64,000 nucleotides of DNA from an uncultured Prevotella sp. (GCA_900540885.1 UQHJ01000001.1:71065-135064); one strand, 5' to 3'; shown: positions 13,227 through 22,270, counted from the first letter of the stretch. Notes: a model not told the origin generated them from the letters alone. Program-made: numbers and translations.

Positions 13227-15281
13227 TTACTTAATCAAGTCAACAGAGCGGTTGATAAACTTGCTGAGCGCCTCACCACGCAACAAGCCGTTTTGCAACA
13301 AGGCCAAGTCGATGAGTTGAGGTACGACGGGATTCTGCTTGCCGTATTCAGCCCAAACCTGCTTGCGAGCCTCCTCTTGTGCAGCAATGTCGTCGTTGCA
13401 CTTCTTCATGTCCTCTTTGTCAGCGTCGGTCAACTCTTCAGGCTTCTTGTCCTTCTGACTCTGCTCAATAGCCGTGTGGCGTGCGTGCAAGCCTTTGAGT
13501 TCACTCTCAATAGGTTGCAACTTGTCAGCCAATTGACTCTTCATGTCAGCGAGCACCTCTTTAATCAAGCGGTGGTCTGCATTCAAAACGACGTTGTACA
13601 TATCAGGCATTTCGCCATAGAATGACATACCTTGCTGATAGCGACTGGCATCCTTCATACGGCGCATGTATTCGCTTTGCGTAATAAGAATAGGAGTACC
13701 ATTCTCACCCATAGCAGCAGACTCTACATGGAATTGTGCCTTGTCCATAGTCGGCATTTCAGCAGTGAATACACCCGTAAGTGATGCATTGTCGTCAGCG
13801 CTCAACTCACTCTTTGGAGCATCGTCCTTCTGAATGATGCGGTCGATAACGTCGCCGTCGACGCGACTAAAGCGGCACTTCTCCAACTTCTGCTCCAACA
13901 TGCTCACCATCGGTGTGTCAAGTTGGCCGTCGAGCAACAATACGCTATAACCCTTTGCCTTAGCCGTTTCGATGTAGCTAAACTGCTCGTCCTTGTTGGT
14001 AGCGTAGAGGTAGATAAGGTTGCCGTCTTTGTCTGTCTGATTGTCCTTAATCAACTCCTTATACTCATCGTAAGTGAAGTACTTGCCTTCAACGTCTTTC
14101 AACAAGGCATAGTTCTTAGCCTTATCGTAGAAGTCCTCTTCAGAGAGCATGCCATAGTTGATGAACAATTTCAAGTCATCCCACTTCTGCTCAAAGTCCT
14201 TACGATCAGACTTAAAGATAGACTGCAAGCGGTCGCTTACCTTCTTCGTGATATATGACGAAATCTTCTTAACGTTCGCATCGCTCTGTAAGTAGCTACG
14301 GCTAACGTTCAAAGGAATATCAGGAGAGTCGATCACACCGTGAAGCAACGTCAAGAAGTCAGGCACGATGTTTTCTACTTGGTCAGTAACGAACACTTGG
14401 TTGCAGTACAACTGAATCTTGTTGCGGTGAACGTCTAAGTTGCTCTTAATGCGTGGAAAATAGAGTACACCTGTGAGGTTGAACGGATAGTCAACGTTGA
14501 GGTGAATCCAGAAGAGCGGTTCGTCAGACATCGGGTAGAGTTCGCGATAGAACTTCTTATAGTCTTCGTCTTTGAGGGTTGAAGGAGTCTTTGTCCAAAG
14601 TGGGGTAGTGTCGTTGACGACATTGTCTTCTTCGGTGTCCACCTGCTTGCCGTCTTTCCATTCCGTCTTTTTGCCAAATGCAATGGCTATGGGTAAGAAG
14701 CGGCAATACTTTGTCAGCAATTCTTGAATCTTATTCTTCTCCAAGAATTCCACGCAGTCGTCAGACACGTGCAGCACGATGTCAGTACCACGATCGGCCT
14801 TTTCGCAGTCGTCAATCTCGAAGGCGGGAGAACCATCGCAGGTCCATTTTACGCCCTTCGCATCGTCGCGATAGCTACGAGTGATGATGTCAACGCGGTC
14901 AGCCACCATAAAGGCTGAGTAGAAGCCAAGACCGAAGTGGCCGATGATAGCAGAAGCGTCATCTTTGTACTTTTCAAGGAAATCGTTAGCGCCAGAGAAG
15001 GCAATTTGGTTGATGTATTTGTCAATCTCTTCAGCGGTCATACCGATACCACGATCGCTGATAGTGAGTGTCTTGGACTCCTTGTCAACCGATACGTGTA
15101 CAGTCAAGTCGCCCAACTCGCCTTTGAAATCGCCCTTCATGGCTAGTGTCTTGAGCTTCTGAGTGGCATCAACAGCGTTGCTTACAATTTCGCGTAAGAA
15201 GATTTCGTGATCGCTATAAAGAAACTTTTTGATGACGGGGAAGATGTTCTCCGTCGTAATTCCAATATTACCCTTTTGCAT
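13227..15281 (-). CDS. htpG: Molecular chaperone HtpG (Hsp90)
   Basis: The 684-residue start at 15281 (MQKGNIGITTENIFPVIKKF) is chosen because homologous proteins begin here; the frame stays open 50 codons further upstream, but that part runs into a GC-rich palindrome and has no Hsp90 similarity. The N-terminal GHKL ATPase domain shows EIVSNAVDAT, DRGIGMT and the lid GHFGLGFYSAFMV; the middle domain has GVLYFPR and the catalytic-loop region NVSRSYLQ; a C-terminal dimerisation domain follows. It folds client proteins using ATP in the cytosol. It is monocistronic, flanked on both sides by long palindromes. Confidence 0.95.
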   Translation of the reverse strand: MQKGNIGITTENIFPVIKKFLYSDHEIFLREIVSNAVDATQKLKTLAMKGDFKGELGDLTVHVSVDKESKTLTISDRGIGMTAEEIDKYINQIAFSGANDFLEKYKDDASAIIGHFGLGFYSAFMVADRVDIITRSYRDDAKGVKWTCDGSPAFEIDDCEKADRGTDIVLHVSDDCVEFLEKNKIQELLTKYCRFLPIAIAFGKKTEWKDGKQVDTEEDNVVNDTTPLWTKTPSTLKDEDYKKFYRELYPMSDEPLFWIHLNVDYPFNLTGVLYFPRIKSNLDVHRNKIQLYCNQVFVTDQVENIVPDFLTLLHGVIDSPDIPLNVSRSYLQSDANVKKISSYITKKVSDRLQSIFKSDRKDFEQKWDDLKLFINYGMLSEEDFYDKAKNYALLKDVEGKYFTYDEYKELIKDNQTDKDGNLIYLYATNKDEQFSYIETAKAKGYSVLLLDGQLDTPMVSMLEQKLEKCRFSRVDGDVIDRIIQKDDAPKSELSADDNASLTGVFTAEMPTMDKAQFHVESAAMGENGTPILITQSEYMRRMKDASRYQQGMSFYGEMPDMYNVVLNADHRLIKEVLADMKSQLADKLQPIESELKGLHARHTAIEQSQKDKKPEELTDADKEDMKKCNDDIAAQEEARKQVWAEYGKQNPVVPQLIDLALLQNGLLRGEALSKFINRSVDLIK

Positions 15282-15365
15282 GGTTGTTCTTTTATACTTT
15301 TTGTTATACTTTTTTGTCGTAAGTGATGCAAATGTCGTGCCAAATGAAGTATAGGTTTTTGAAAA

Positions 15366-15590
15366 GCTGCATTTTATCTGTCTAATTGGGGGGCGCCCTA
15401 ACCTGGGGGCGACGCGTCCCCGCGTCGGCATTTGTTAGTCAAGGCTCGAGGCCTTGACTAACAAATACATGAATATCACTAATTCAAGTATTGCCAACTT
15501 GGGGCATCGAGCCCCAAGTTGGCAATGCCGACGCGGGGACGCGTCGCCCCCAGGTGAGGGCGCGCCCCATCAATCAGTTTGCATCTTAGA
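15366..15590. repeat. Nested GC-rich palindrome that can fold as a three-way junction
   Basis: The outer arms 15401-15431 and 15525-15555 are 31 bp and perfect (ACCTGGGGGCGACGCG outward); weaker pairing extends to 15366 and 15590. Inside are two perfect hairpins: 15431-15465 (arms TTTGTTAGTCAAGGC) and 15490-15526 (arms ATTGCCAACTTGGGGC). The region is much more GC-rich than its surroundings. It fills the gap between htpG and the acetyltransferase gene; no ORF. Confidence 0.8.
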
Positions 15591-15598
15591 CGCGCGTC

Positions 15599-16126
15599 CT
15601 AAACATTTTGCTCACAACTTGCTTCAAGCGTAAGCTGAAAAGCATCTAATCCTATCCAGCGATCAAACTTCCAACCGACCTCGTCAAAGTGGCCTACATG
15701 GCGGAAACCTAACCTTTGATGAAAGTGAAGGCTCTCTACATTCTCCGACGTTACTGTGGCTATCAATGCATGTACTTGACAAGCGCGGCAAGCCGCTATC
15801 ATGGCACGCACTATCTGGCTGCCCCAACCTTTATGACGACACGTATGGTCGAAATAGACGGACAACTCCTTGGAATGTAAAAAAGCGGCGCGCGTACGCC
15901 AAGGGTGAACATAACTATAACCTACTATTTTACCCGAACATTCACAAACGAGATAAGGCAACCCTTGCTCCTTCACCTCAGCGATGCGGTGTTGCATTTC
16001 TTCTGCCGTAATAGCTTCTGTCTCGAACGTAACAGTGGTTTGCGTAATGTAATAATTATATATATCAGCCAATCGAGGAGCATCACATAGATTGGCTTCA
16101 CGAATTATGGGTGAACTTTCTAACAT
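15599..16126 (-). CDS. GNAT N-acetyltransferase, phosphinothricin acetyltransferase-like
   Basis: The 175-residue protein has the GNAT order of this subfamily: IREANLCDAPRLADIYNYY at the N-terminus, the T-V-T-F-E-T strand, GYSYVHPWRTRAAF, and the acetyl-CoA loop HKGWGSQIVRAMI (R/Q-x-x-G-x-G/A variant) followed by NVESLHFHQRLGFRHVG. This subfamily (Pat/Bar/YncA-like) acetylates small amines or amino-acid analogues such as methionine sulfone; the substrate here is unknown. Single gene, 73 bp downstream of the next minus-strand gene, prmA. Confidence 0.82.
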   Translation of the reverse strand: MLESSPIIREANLCDAPRLADIYNYYITQTTVTFETEAITAEEMQHRIAEVKEQGLPYLVCECSGKIVGYSYVHPWRTRAAFLHSKELSVYFDHTCRHKGWGSQIVRAMIAACRACQVHALIATVTSENVESLHFHQRLGFRHVGHFDEVGWKFDRWIGLDAFQLTLEASCEQNV

Positions 16127-16199
16127 CTATTTAAGCATTAAAATGAGGTTACAAACTTACCCATTCTTTGTAACTTCTCTCCATTTTTCTTCTCGCAAT

Positions 16200-17114
16200 T
16201 TACTTCTTCAGCTTTAAGCAAGCCCAACCGTCAAGTACGTGTTCATCGACGAGGGTGAGCCCTTGCTTTTCAGCCTCAGCCATGAGCTGGGGAATGTCAG
16301 TGTCGTAGAAGCCACTCATATAGATGTGAGCACCTTCCTTCATGCGTGGTACATAATACTTTAAGTCGTTAAGCAAAATGCCTAAGTTGATGTTGGCTAT
16401 CACTAAGTCAAATGGCCCTTTATCTGCTAAAGAAGAAGCATCGCCTAATTCTACATCAATGCCGTCAAGGTGATTTAGGGCAATGTTTTCACGCGAATTT
16501 TTTACGCACCATTCGTCTACATCTATTCCTACACAATGCTTGGCTCCACGCATACGAGCGAGGATAGCCAATATGCTTGTGCCACACCCCATGTCGAGCA
16601 CTTCAAGACCTGTTATATCATCAGTCAACAAACGACTGATCATTTGAGATGTAGTAGCATGATGTCCCGTACCGAATGACATTTGCGGATTGATTGTGAT
16701 TTTATATTCCGCTTCAGGAACATCGGTATGGAAAGTGCTGGCGATTACACAACGATCGTCTACGACGAGGGGTTTGAAGTAATTCTTCTCCCACTCTTCG
16801 TTCCAGTCCTTGTCTTCCGCTTCTGCCATTTGGTAGGTAATCTCTACGTCGGACAAGGGGAAGGCCGCTAAAGTATCGTCCAACGCTTGTTGGTCGAAAA
16901 GCGCCTTTTGTATGTAACATTGGAAATGGTCTTCGTCGAGTTTCGCTTCAAAGGTAGGTTGCTCAGGATTGGCGCAATGGGCTACAGCAGGACGATCCAA
17001 TTCATCCGTATGAACAAAACTATCGAAACCTATTTCAGCCAAAACGGCTGATAACACGTCTTGCACTGCCTCTGTGGCAGGACGTGTAGTAAATGTAAAT
17101 TCTAAATATTGCAT
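16200..17114 (-). CDS. prmA: Ribosomal protein L11 methyltransferase
   Basis: The 304-residue enzyme has the PrmA N-terminal substrate domain followed by a class I SAM methyltransferase domain: FGTGHHATTSQM, LDMGCGTSILAILA (SAM glycine loop), GIDVDEWCVKNS and the NPPY-like VIANINLGI. It trimethylates lysines and the N-terminus of L11. The start at 17114 follows directly on an 8-bp-period repeat region (17115-17236), which separates it from pepD. Confidence 0.92.
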   Translation of the reverse strand: MQYLEFTFTTRPATEAVQDVLSAVLAEIGFDSFVHTDELDRPAVAHCANPEQPTFEAKLDEDHFQCYIQKALFDQQALDDTLAAFPLSDVEITYQMAEAEDKDWNEEWEKNYFKPLVVDDRCVIASTFHTDVPEAEYKITINPQMSFGTGHHATTSQMISRLLTDDITGLEVLDMGCGTSILAILARMRGAKHCVGIDVDEWCVKNSRENIALNHLDGIDVELGDASSLADKGPFDLVIANINLGILLNDLKYYVPRMKEGAHIYMSGFYDTDIPQLMAEAEKQGLTLVDEHVLDGWACLKLKK

Positions 17115-17236
17115 TTTGGGTTAGGAGGGTTAATAGGTTAGGAGATTAAAAAGTTAGAGGGTTAAGGAGTTAAAAAGCTACCGAATACATAAGACATACT
17201 TTTTAACCTCTTAACCCTCTAACCTTCTAAGCATTT
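17115..17236. repeat. 8-bp-period inverted repeat spacer between pepD and prmA
   Basis: Units such as GTTAGAGG, GTTAAGGA and GTTAAAAA on the left are mirrored by TTTTTAAC, CTCTTAAC, CCTCTAAC on the right, giving a large hairpin whose left end is within a few bases of the prmA start codon. The same 8-bp rhythm is seen at 18741-18855, 21033-21128 and 51008-51171. Confidence 0.65.
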
Positions 17237-17241
17237 AACTA

Positions 17242-18702
17242 TTACTTCTTCTCAGGTACGCGTTCAAGAATAGTCTTTACAAACTTCCAGTACTTTTCAA
17301 CACTGGGAATGTTGCAACGTTCGTTAGGGGTGTGTGGCGAACGGAGGGTAGGACCAAAGCTAACCAAGTCCATGTTAGGACGCAAAGCACCGATTACGCC
17401 GCATTCCAAACCAGCGTGTACGACAGTTACCAAACTTTCTTCGTTGAAGAGTTCGTGGTAAATGCCCTTCATCAACTCAACAATTTCGCTATGTGGGTTA
17501 GGTTGCCATGCAGGGTAGTCACCATCAGTTTCTACCTTCATACCAGCCATTGAGAAGGCACTTTCGAGTGTCTCAGCACAGCATTCGCGCATAGAATCGC
17601 GTGAAGAGCGGATCAAAATCAAAAACTTAGCCTTGCCCTCACCTATCTCAACGATAGCAAGGTTAGATGAAGTTTCAACAATCTCCTTGTTATAAGGAAT
17701 CATGCGATAAACGCCATTGTGTACAGCGCAGAGAGCATCAACGAGGTTGTCTTGAATTTCTTCAGGGACAATCTGTGAGGGGAGAGCCACTTCTTCTACG
17801 TCCAATTCGAGCGTCTTCTCAATGGGGTCGTATTCGTCCTTAAACGTTTGACGCCATTCAGCTACTACCTCTTTAAAGGCTTCAACATTCTCCTTTGGTA
17901 AGGTAAGTACCACTTCAGCAGAACTTGGAATTGCATTGCGCATGTTACCACCCTTCCAGTCAGCCAAGCAAGCAGCAAAGTTGGCAATTGCATCTTGTAC
18001 CAAACGTGCCATGGCCTTATTGGCATTGCAACGGCCTTCGTTGATTTCAAGACCTGAGTGTCCACCGAACAACTTATGCAACGTTACTTTAACGGCAACG
18101 TCGTTGGCATCAACGTCTTGAGGCTTATACTCAAGCGTAGCAGTCATATTAACGCCACCTGCCGAACCGATGATCATTTCGCCCTCTGTCTCATCATCAA
18201 GGTTGAGCAAAATATCGCCTTCAATCACGTCTGCCTTCATGTGGTTAACACCATACATGGTAGTTTCTTCGTCAGCAGTAATGAAGCCTTCGATAGGACC
18301 ATGCTTGAGCGTATCATCTTCCATTACAGCCATAATAGTGGCTACGGCCATACCATCGTCCGAACCTAATGTTGTGCCTTTGGCCTTAACCCAATCACCG
18401 TCAATGTAGGTCTGAATAGGATCTGTCTCGAAGTTGTGTGTAGAGTCTTTTGTCTTCTGTGGAACCATGTCCATGTGGCCCTGAAGGGTCACCATCTTGC
18501 GGTTTTCCATACCAGCAGAAGCGGGTTTACGCATGATAACGTTTCCAGCCTCATCTTTAAAAGCTTCTACACCTTTGCTTGCTGCCCAGTCGAGCAAGAA
18601 CTTTTGTACCTTTTCGAGGTGTCCTGAGGGACGAGGTACTTGTGTCAGCAAATCAAAGTTTTTCCAAATGGCCTGCGGCTGCAGGTTTGCAATTTCGCTC
18701 AT
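17242..18702 (-). CDS. pepD: Aminoacyl-histidine dipeptidase (M20 family)
   Basis: The 486-residue metallopeptidase has the full M20 zinc-ligand set: LQGHMDMVPQK (His, Asp), GSDDGMAVA (bridging Asp), ADEETTMYG (catalytic Glu and Glu ligand), LINLDDE-type LLNLDDETEG (Asp) and HAGLECG (His) near the C-terminus. The family cleaves Xaa-His and other dipeptides in the cytosol; length matches PepD. It has an 8-bp-period repeat region upstream and downstream. Confidence 0.93.
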   Translation of the reverse strand: MSEIANLQPQAIWKNFDLLTQVPRPSGHLEKVQKFLLDWAASKGVEAFKDEAGNVIMRKPASAGMENRKMVTLQGHMDMVPQKTKDSTHNFETDPIQTYIDGDWVKAKGTTLGSDDGMAVATIMAVMEDDTLKHGPIEGFITADEETTMYGVNHMKADVIEGDILLNLDDETEGEMIIGSAGGVNMTATLEYKPQDVDANDVAVKVTLHKLFGGHSGLEINEGRCNANKAMARLVQDAIANFAACLADWKGGNMRNAIPSSAEVVLTLPKENVEAFKEVVAEWRQTFKDEYDPIEKTLELDVEEVALPSQIVPEEIQDNLVDALCAVHNGVYRMIPYNKEIVETSSNLAIVEIGEGKAKFLILIRSSRDSMRECCAETLESAFSMAGMKVETDGDYPAWQPNPHSEIVELMKGIYHELFNEESLVTVVHAGLECGVIGALRPNMDLVSFGPTLRSPHTPNERCNIPSVEKYWKFVKTILERVPEKK

Positions 18703-18740
18703 GATATATTGTATTTAAAAGTTTATTCTTTTCTTTTTTT

Positions 18741-18855
18741 GTTGACAAGTTAACAGGCAGACAAGTTCACAGGTAGGTCTGTTTTTTTTATGGATAAGTC
18801 TTTCCCGTAAAAGTAACTTACTTGTTAACTCGTCTACTCGTTAACTTGTCAACTT
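18741..18855. repeat. 8-bp-period inverted repeat upstream of pepD
   Basis: Left cluster GTTGACAA, GTTAACAG, GCAGACAA, GTTCACAG (18741-18772); right cluster CTTACTTG, TTAACTCG, TCTACTCG, TTAACTTG (18817-18848). The right cluster runs into the last codons (KLTS, stop) of the membrane protein ending at 18841, so the repeat encodes the end of that protein. Confidence 0.65.
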
Positions 18856-19827
18856 CCTCTTGCTATTAATGCGTGCCCACCCAAAGGCACCAAGCAGAAC
18901 TACCAGGGCTGTTTGAATGGTATGTACGGTAAGGGCAAACATAATAGCCTGCGTTTCGGCTACGCCATAAAGCACCAACATGGTCTTAACGGCAAAGTGC
19001 CAAGGTCCCGCTCCGTTAGGCGTCGGAACCAATACGGCAAAGGTACCTACACAGAATATTAAGAATGCGGCTCCAATCGAAAGGTGGGTTGTAAAGTCAA
19101 AACAGAAAAAAGCAATGTAAAAGTGCAAAAAATAACCTACCCAAATTAGTACGCTATAAAATAGGTAGAGCGGTAGGTTACGAACCTTACGCAACGAAAG
19201 AACGCCTTCCCACATATCTCGCAACATATCACGACCTTTTTTAAAGAACGAGAAACGTCTGATTGCTACGAAACCTGCTATTAACGCTGCAACAAGGCAG
19301 ATAAAGGTTACAATATACCCTGTACCCGTAAAACGATATAAGAGGTCGCCAATGTTGGTATTCGTCTCCTTTAAGAAACGCAAGAACATGGGTAGCTGCA
19401 ATAGAAAAGCGATGCCTGTAAATAAAAGCATCAACAAAGAGTCGACCAAGCGTTCGGTCACAACCGTGCCTAATGACTTAGTAAACGACACTCCGTCAGC
19501 AGTCTTCAACGTGCCACAACGCGTTACCTCGCCTACGCGTGGGATAACAAGACTTGCAGCGTAGGACATAAAGATAGCATCGATACATGAAGTGCGTCGT
19601 GGGTGTTCACCTAAAGGTTCAAGCGCCATTTTCCAACGCCAAGCACGTGCCATTTGAGGGAGTATGCCAAAGGCCAATGATAGCAACATCCACCACCAAT
19701 TCATTTCGTGTAGCACATAGTGGCCAAAGTCGGACCAGTTTGTACCACGATACATCCACCACAATATGCCTAAGCCAAGCACAAAGGGTAGCATTATTTG
19801 TAATGTAATTTTTAGCAGATGTTTCAT
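18841..19827 (-). CDS. Flippase-like integral membrane protein (UPF0104 / LPG-synthase TM family)
   Basis: The 328-residue protein has about eight hydrophobic segments and the conserved family motifs RVGEVTRCGTL and PTPNGAGPWHFAVKTM. The fold is that of the transmembrane half of lysyl-phosphatidylglycerol synthase (AglD/MprF N-terminus), which in other systems moves lipids across the membrane; no aminoacyl-transferase domain is present. A paralogue with the same motifs is at 61254-62228. It is divergent from rsmA across a 76-bp tandem repeat array carrying promoters for both. Confidence 0.83.
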   Translation of the reverse strand: MKHLLKITLQIMLPFVLGLGILWWMYRGTNWSDFGHYVLHEMNWWWMLLSLAFGILPQMARAWRWKMALEPLGEHPRRTSCIDAIFMSYAASLVIPRVGEVTRCGTLKTADGVSFTKSLGTVVTERLVDSLLMLLFTGIAFLLQLPMFLRFLKETNTNIGDLLYRFTGTGYIVTFICLVAALIAGFVAIRRFSFFKKGRDMLRDMWEGVLSLRKVRNLPLYLFYSVLIWVGYFLHFYIAFFCFDFTTHLSIGAAFLIFCVGTFAVLVPTPNGAGPWHFAVKTMLVLYGVAETQAIMFALTVHTIQTALVVLLGAFGWARINSKRKLTS

Positions 19828-19854
19828 TCCGTTGTTTTAGCATTCCTTATAGTG

Positions 19855-19862
19855 CAAAGATA
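19855..19862 (-). promoter_or_regulatory. -7 promoter element of the flippase-like gene
   Basis: TATCTTTG on the minus strand, 28 bp upstream of the start codon, at the left edge of the 76-bp repeat array. Confidence 0.6.
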
Positions 19863-20152
19863 GGCTGCGGCTCGGTAATAAAAAGAAAAAAAGCTTTTTT
19901 CTTTTTATTACGCTCGCCTTGCATCTTTAAATAAGATAGGCTGCGGCTCGGTAATGAAAAGAAAAAATGCTTTTTCCTTTTCATTACGCTCGCCTTGCAT
20001 CTTTGAATAAGATAGGCTGCGGCTCGGTAATGAAAAGAAAAAAAGCTTTTTCCTTTTCATTACGCTCGCCTTGCATCTTTGAATAAGATAGGCTGCGGCT
20101 CGGTAATGAAAAGAAAAAAAGCTTTTTTCTTTTCATTACGCTCGCCTTGCAC
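19859..20152. repeat. 76-bp palindromic tandem repeat, four copies
   Basis: GATAGGCTGCGGCTCGG recurs at 19859, 19935, 20011 and 20087, an exact 76-bp period. Each unit is an imperfect palindrome (AAAGAT...CTCGGTAAT...ATTACGCTCG...ATCTTT) with the GAAAAGAAAAAA/TTTTTTCTTTTC centre. Units differ mainly in A/T-run lengths. The array lies exactly between two divergent TATCTTTG promoters. Confidence 0.85.
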
Positions 20153-20160
20153 TATCTTTG
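20153..20160 (+). promoter_or_regulatory. -7 promoter element of rsmA
   Basis: TATCTTTG, about 42 bp before the rsmA start, at the right edge of the tandem array. The mirror image of the divergent promoter at 19855-19862. Confidence 0.6.
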
Positions 20161-20201
20161 CACTGAAATATACTTATGCAAAAGTAGAAAAAAGAAATTA
20201 G

Positions 20202-21017
20202 ATGAAGTCTGTACGCCCTAAAAAAATTCTTGGTCAGCACTTTCTGACTCACTTGCCCACGGCACAAGCCATTGCCGACACGATCGACGCATGTCCAGAC
20301 ATTCCGGTTCTTGAAGTGGGACCAGGCATGGGGGTCATGACGCAATTCATACTGCCCAAAGGCCGAGAGTTTAAGGTCGTTGAGATTGACTTTGAAAGTG
20401 TGGCGTATCTGCGCGAACACTTTCCTGAACTGGAAGACAATATCATAGAGGACGACTTCTTAAAGATGCACCTCGACACGACGTTCGGCGGTCGCCCTTT
20501 TGTACTGACGGGCAACTATCCTTATAATATAAGTAGTCAGATATTCTTTAAGATGCTTGACTATCGCCACCTTATTCCTTGTTGCACGGGCATGATACAA
20601 AAGGAAGTGGCAGAACGCTTAGCAGCAAAACCTGGGTGTAAGGCTTACGGCATCTTGAGCGTGTTGGTACAACTTTATTATCACGTTGACTACCTATTCA
20701 CGGTCGAACCTGGTGTGTTCAATCCACCACCTAAGGTGCGTAGTGCCGTCATTCGCATGACACGCAATGATGTGACCGACCCTGGATGTGACGAGAATTT
20801 GCTACGTCGTGTGGTTAAGACCACCTTTAATCAACGTCGCAAGATGATGCGTGGTTCTATTAAGCCATTACTTCACGAATTAGACCAACAGTGTGGCACT
20901 ACTCCACCCGACCATACGGAGTTCCTCGCACAACCACTGCTCACGCGACGCCCCGAACAACTTTCGGTGCAGGAATTTATCAACTTGACCAACCAAGTAT
21001 CAAAACACTATATGTAG
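20202..21017 (+). CDS. rsmA: 16S rRNA (adenine1518/1519-N6)-dimethyltransferase
   Basis: The 271-residue KsgA/RsmA enzyme shows KKILGQHFLT at the N-terminus, the SAM loop VLEVGPGMGVMTQ, the acidic VEIDFES, the catalytic NYPYNIS (NLPY variant) and the C-terminal VFNPPPKVRSAVI. It dimethylates two adjacent adenines in the 3' hairpin of 16S rRNA during 30S maturation. Followed by an 8-bp tandem repeat and rfbB. Confidence 0.95.
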   Translation: MKSVRPKKILGQHFLTHLPTAQAIADTIDACPDIPVLEVGPGMGVMTQFILPKGREFKVVEIDFESVAYLREHFPELEDNIIEDDFLKMHLDTTFGGRPFVLTGNYPYNISSQIFFKMLDYRHLIPCCTGMIQKEVAERLAAKPGCKAYGILSVLVQLYYHVDYLFTVEPGVFNPPPKVRSAVIRMTRNDVTDPGCDENLLRRVVKTTFNQRRKMMRGSIKPLLHELDQQCGTTPPDHTEFLAQPLLTRRPEQLSVQEFINLTNQVSKHYM

Positions 21018-21032
21018 TTAATGCAAACCACA

Positions 21033-21128
21033 CATTAACACATTAGCATATTAACACATTAGCATATTAGCATATTAACACATTAGCATATTAGCATATT
21101 AACACATTAGCACATTAGCATATTAACA
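21033..21128 (+). repeat. Twelve-copy 8-bp tandem repeat abutting the rfbB start
   Basis: The unit is YATTARCA (CATTAACA, CATTAGCA, TATTAACA, TATTAGCA), repeated 12 times without a break over 96 bp, ending 2 bp before the rfbB ATG. Copy number changes would move the promoter relative to the gene without altering the reading frame. Confidence 0.9.
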
Positions 21129-21130
21129 AT

Positions 21131-22270
21131 ATGAGAACCTACTTAGTTACTGGCGCAGCTGGATTTATTGGCGCAAACTATCTAAAGTACATTTTAGCAA
21201 AATACGATGACGTACGTGTTGTCGTGCTCGACCTACTTACCTATGCTGGCTATTTAGGCACGATTGCTAACGACATTGACAATGAACGTTGCTTCTTTGT
21301 CAAAGGTGACATTTGCGACCGCGGACTACTTGACAAACTCTTTGCTGAATATCGCTTTGACGTTGTTGTAAACTTTGCAGCAGAGAGCCACGTTGACCGC
21401 AGCATCGAAAATCCACAACTATTCCTTAACACCAACATCCTCGGTACACAAAACTTGCTCGATGCAGCACGCGCTGCATGGGTAATGGGACGCGACGAAC
21501 AAGGCTACCCCACTTGGCGTGCAGGCGTACGCTATCATCAAGTGTCAACTGACGAGGTGTATGGTTCACTCGGTGCTGAGGGTTACTTTACGGAAGAGAC
21601 TCCGCTTAATCCTCATAGCCCCTATAGTGCTTCAAAGACATCAGCCGACCACTTCGTTTGTGCTTATCGCGACACCTACCACATGCCCGTCAGCATTACG
21701 CGTTGCTCTAACAACTATGGTCCTTACCAATTCCCCGAGAAGTTGATACCACTCGTTATCAACAACATACTTGAGGGTAAGAAACTCCCCGTTTATGGAA
21801 AGGGCGAAAACATTCGCGATTGGCTCTACGTTGAAGACCATTGCAAAGCCATTGACATGGTCATCAACCAAGGCGCTGAAGGTAGCATCTACAATGTAGG
21901 CGGACACAATGAGCGTCAAAACATTCAGATCGTGAAGATTATCATCAAGACCATTCACGACATCATGCAGCAAGAGCCGCAGTTCCGCACCTTGCTCAAG
22001 AAGCAAGAACGCGATGCAAATGGTGAAATCAGCATTGATTGGATTAACGAAGACCTCATTACTTTTGTTAAAGACCGCTTAGGCCACGACCAACGCTACG
22101 GCATCGACCCCTCAAAGATTAAGGCAGACTTAGGTTGGTACCCCGAAACAACCTTCGAAGTAGGCATCGTCAAGACCATTCGTTGGAACCTCGAACACCA
22201 CGATTGGATAGAGGCCGTCAGTGGCGATGACTACCAGAAGTATTACGAAACGATGTATAAGAACAAATAA
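21131..22270 (+). CDS. rfbB: dTDP-glucose 4,6-dehydratase
   Basis: The 379-residue extended SDR enzyme has the NAD-binding TGAAGFIGANYLKYI near the N-terminus, NFAAESHVDRSI, the STDEVYGSLG loop, and the catalytic YSASK (Tyr-x-x-x-Lys). It converts dTDP-glucose to dTDP-4-keto-6-deoxyglucose, the first committed step to dTDP-rhamnose and other deoxysugars. The other rml genes are not in this window. It is about 25 residues longer than typical RfbB owing to small insertions. A tandem 8-bp repeat fills its 5' region. Confidence 0.93.
   Translation: MRTYLVTGAAGFIGANYLKYILAKYDDVRVVVLDLLTYAGYLGTIANDIDNERCFFVKGDICDRGLLDKLFAEYRFDVVVNFAAESHVDRSIENPQLFLNTNILGTQNLLDAARAAWVMGRDEQGYPTWRAGVRYHQVSTDEVYGSLGAEGYFTEETPLNPHSPYSASKTSADHFVCAYRDTYHMPVSITRCSNNYGPYQFPEKLIPLVINNILEGKKLPVYGKGENIRDWLYVEDHCKAIDMVINQGAEGSIYNVGGHNERQNIQIVKIIIKTIHDIMQQEPQFRTLLKKQERDANGEISIDWINEDLITFVKDRLGHDQRYGIDPSKIKADLGWYPETTFEVGIVKTIRWNLEHHDWIEAVSGDDYQKYYETMYKNK

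Noticed and set aside
13923..14258. Plus-strand frames opposite htpG (also 13293-13625)
   Set aside because: Valine/leucine-rich antisense shadows of a well-identified gene.
15282..15431. 50-codon N-terminal extension of htpG
   Set aside because: It runs through the GC-rich palindrome, has no Hsp90 similarity, and the ATG at 15281 gives the usual N-terminus.
19859..20152. 76-bp tandem repeats as a CRISPR array
   Set aside because: There are no unique spacers; units are contiguous, palindromic and promoter-like, and no cas genes are near.
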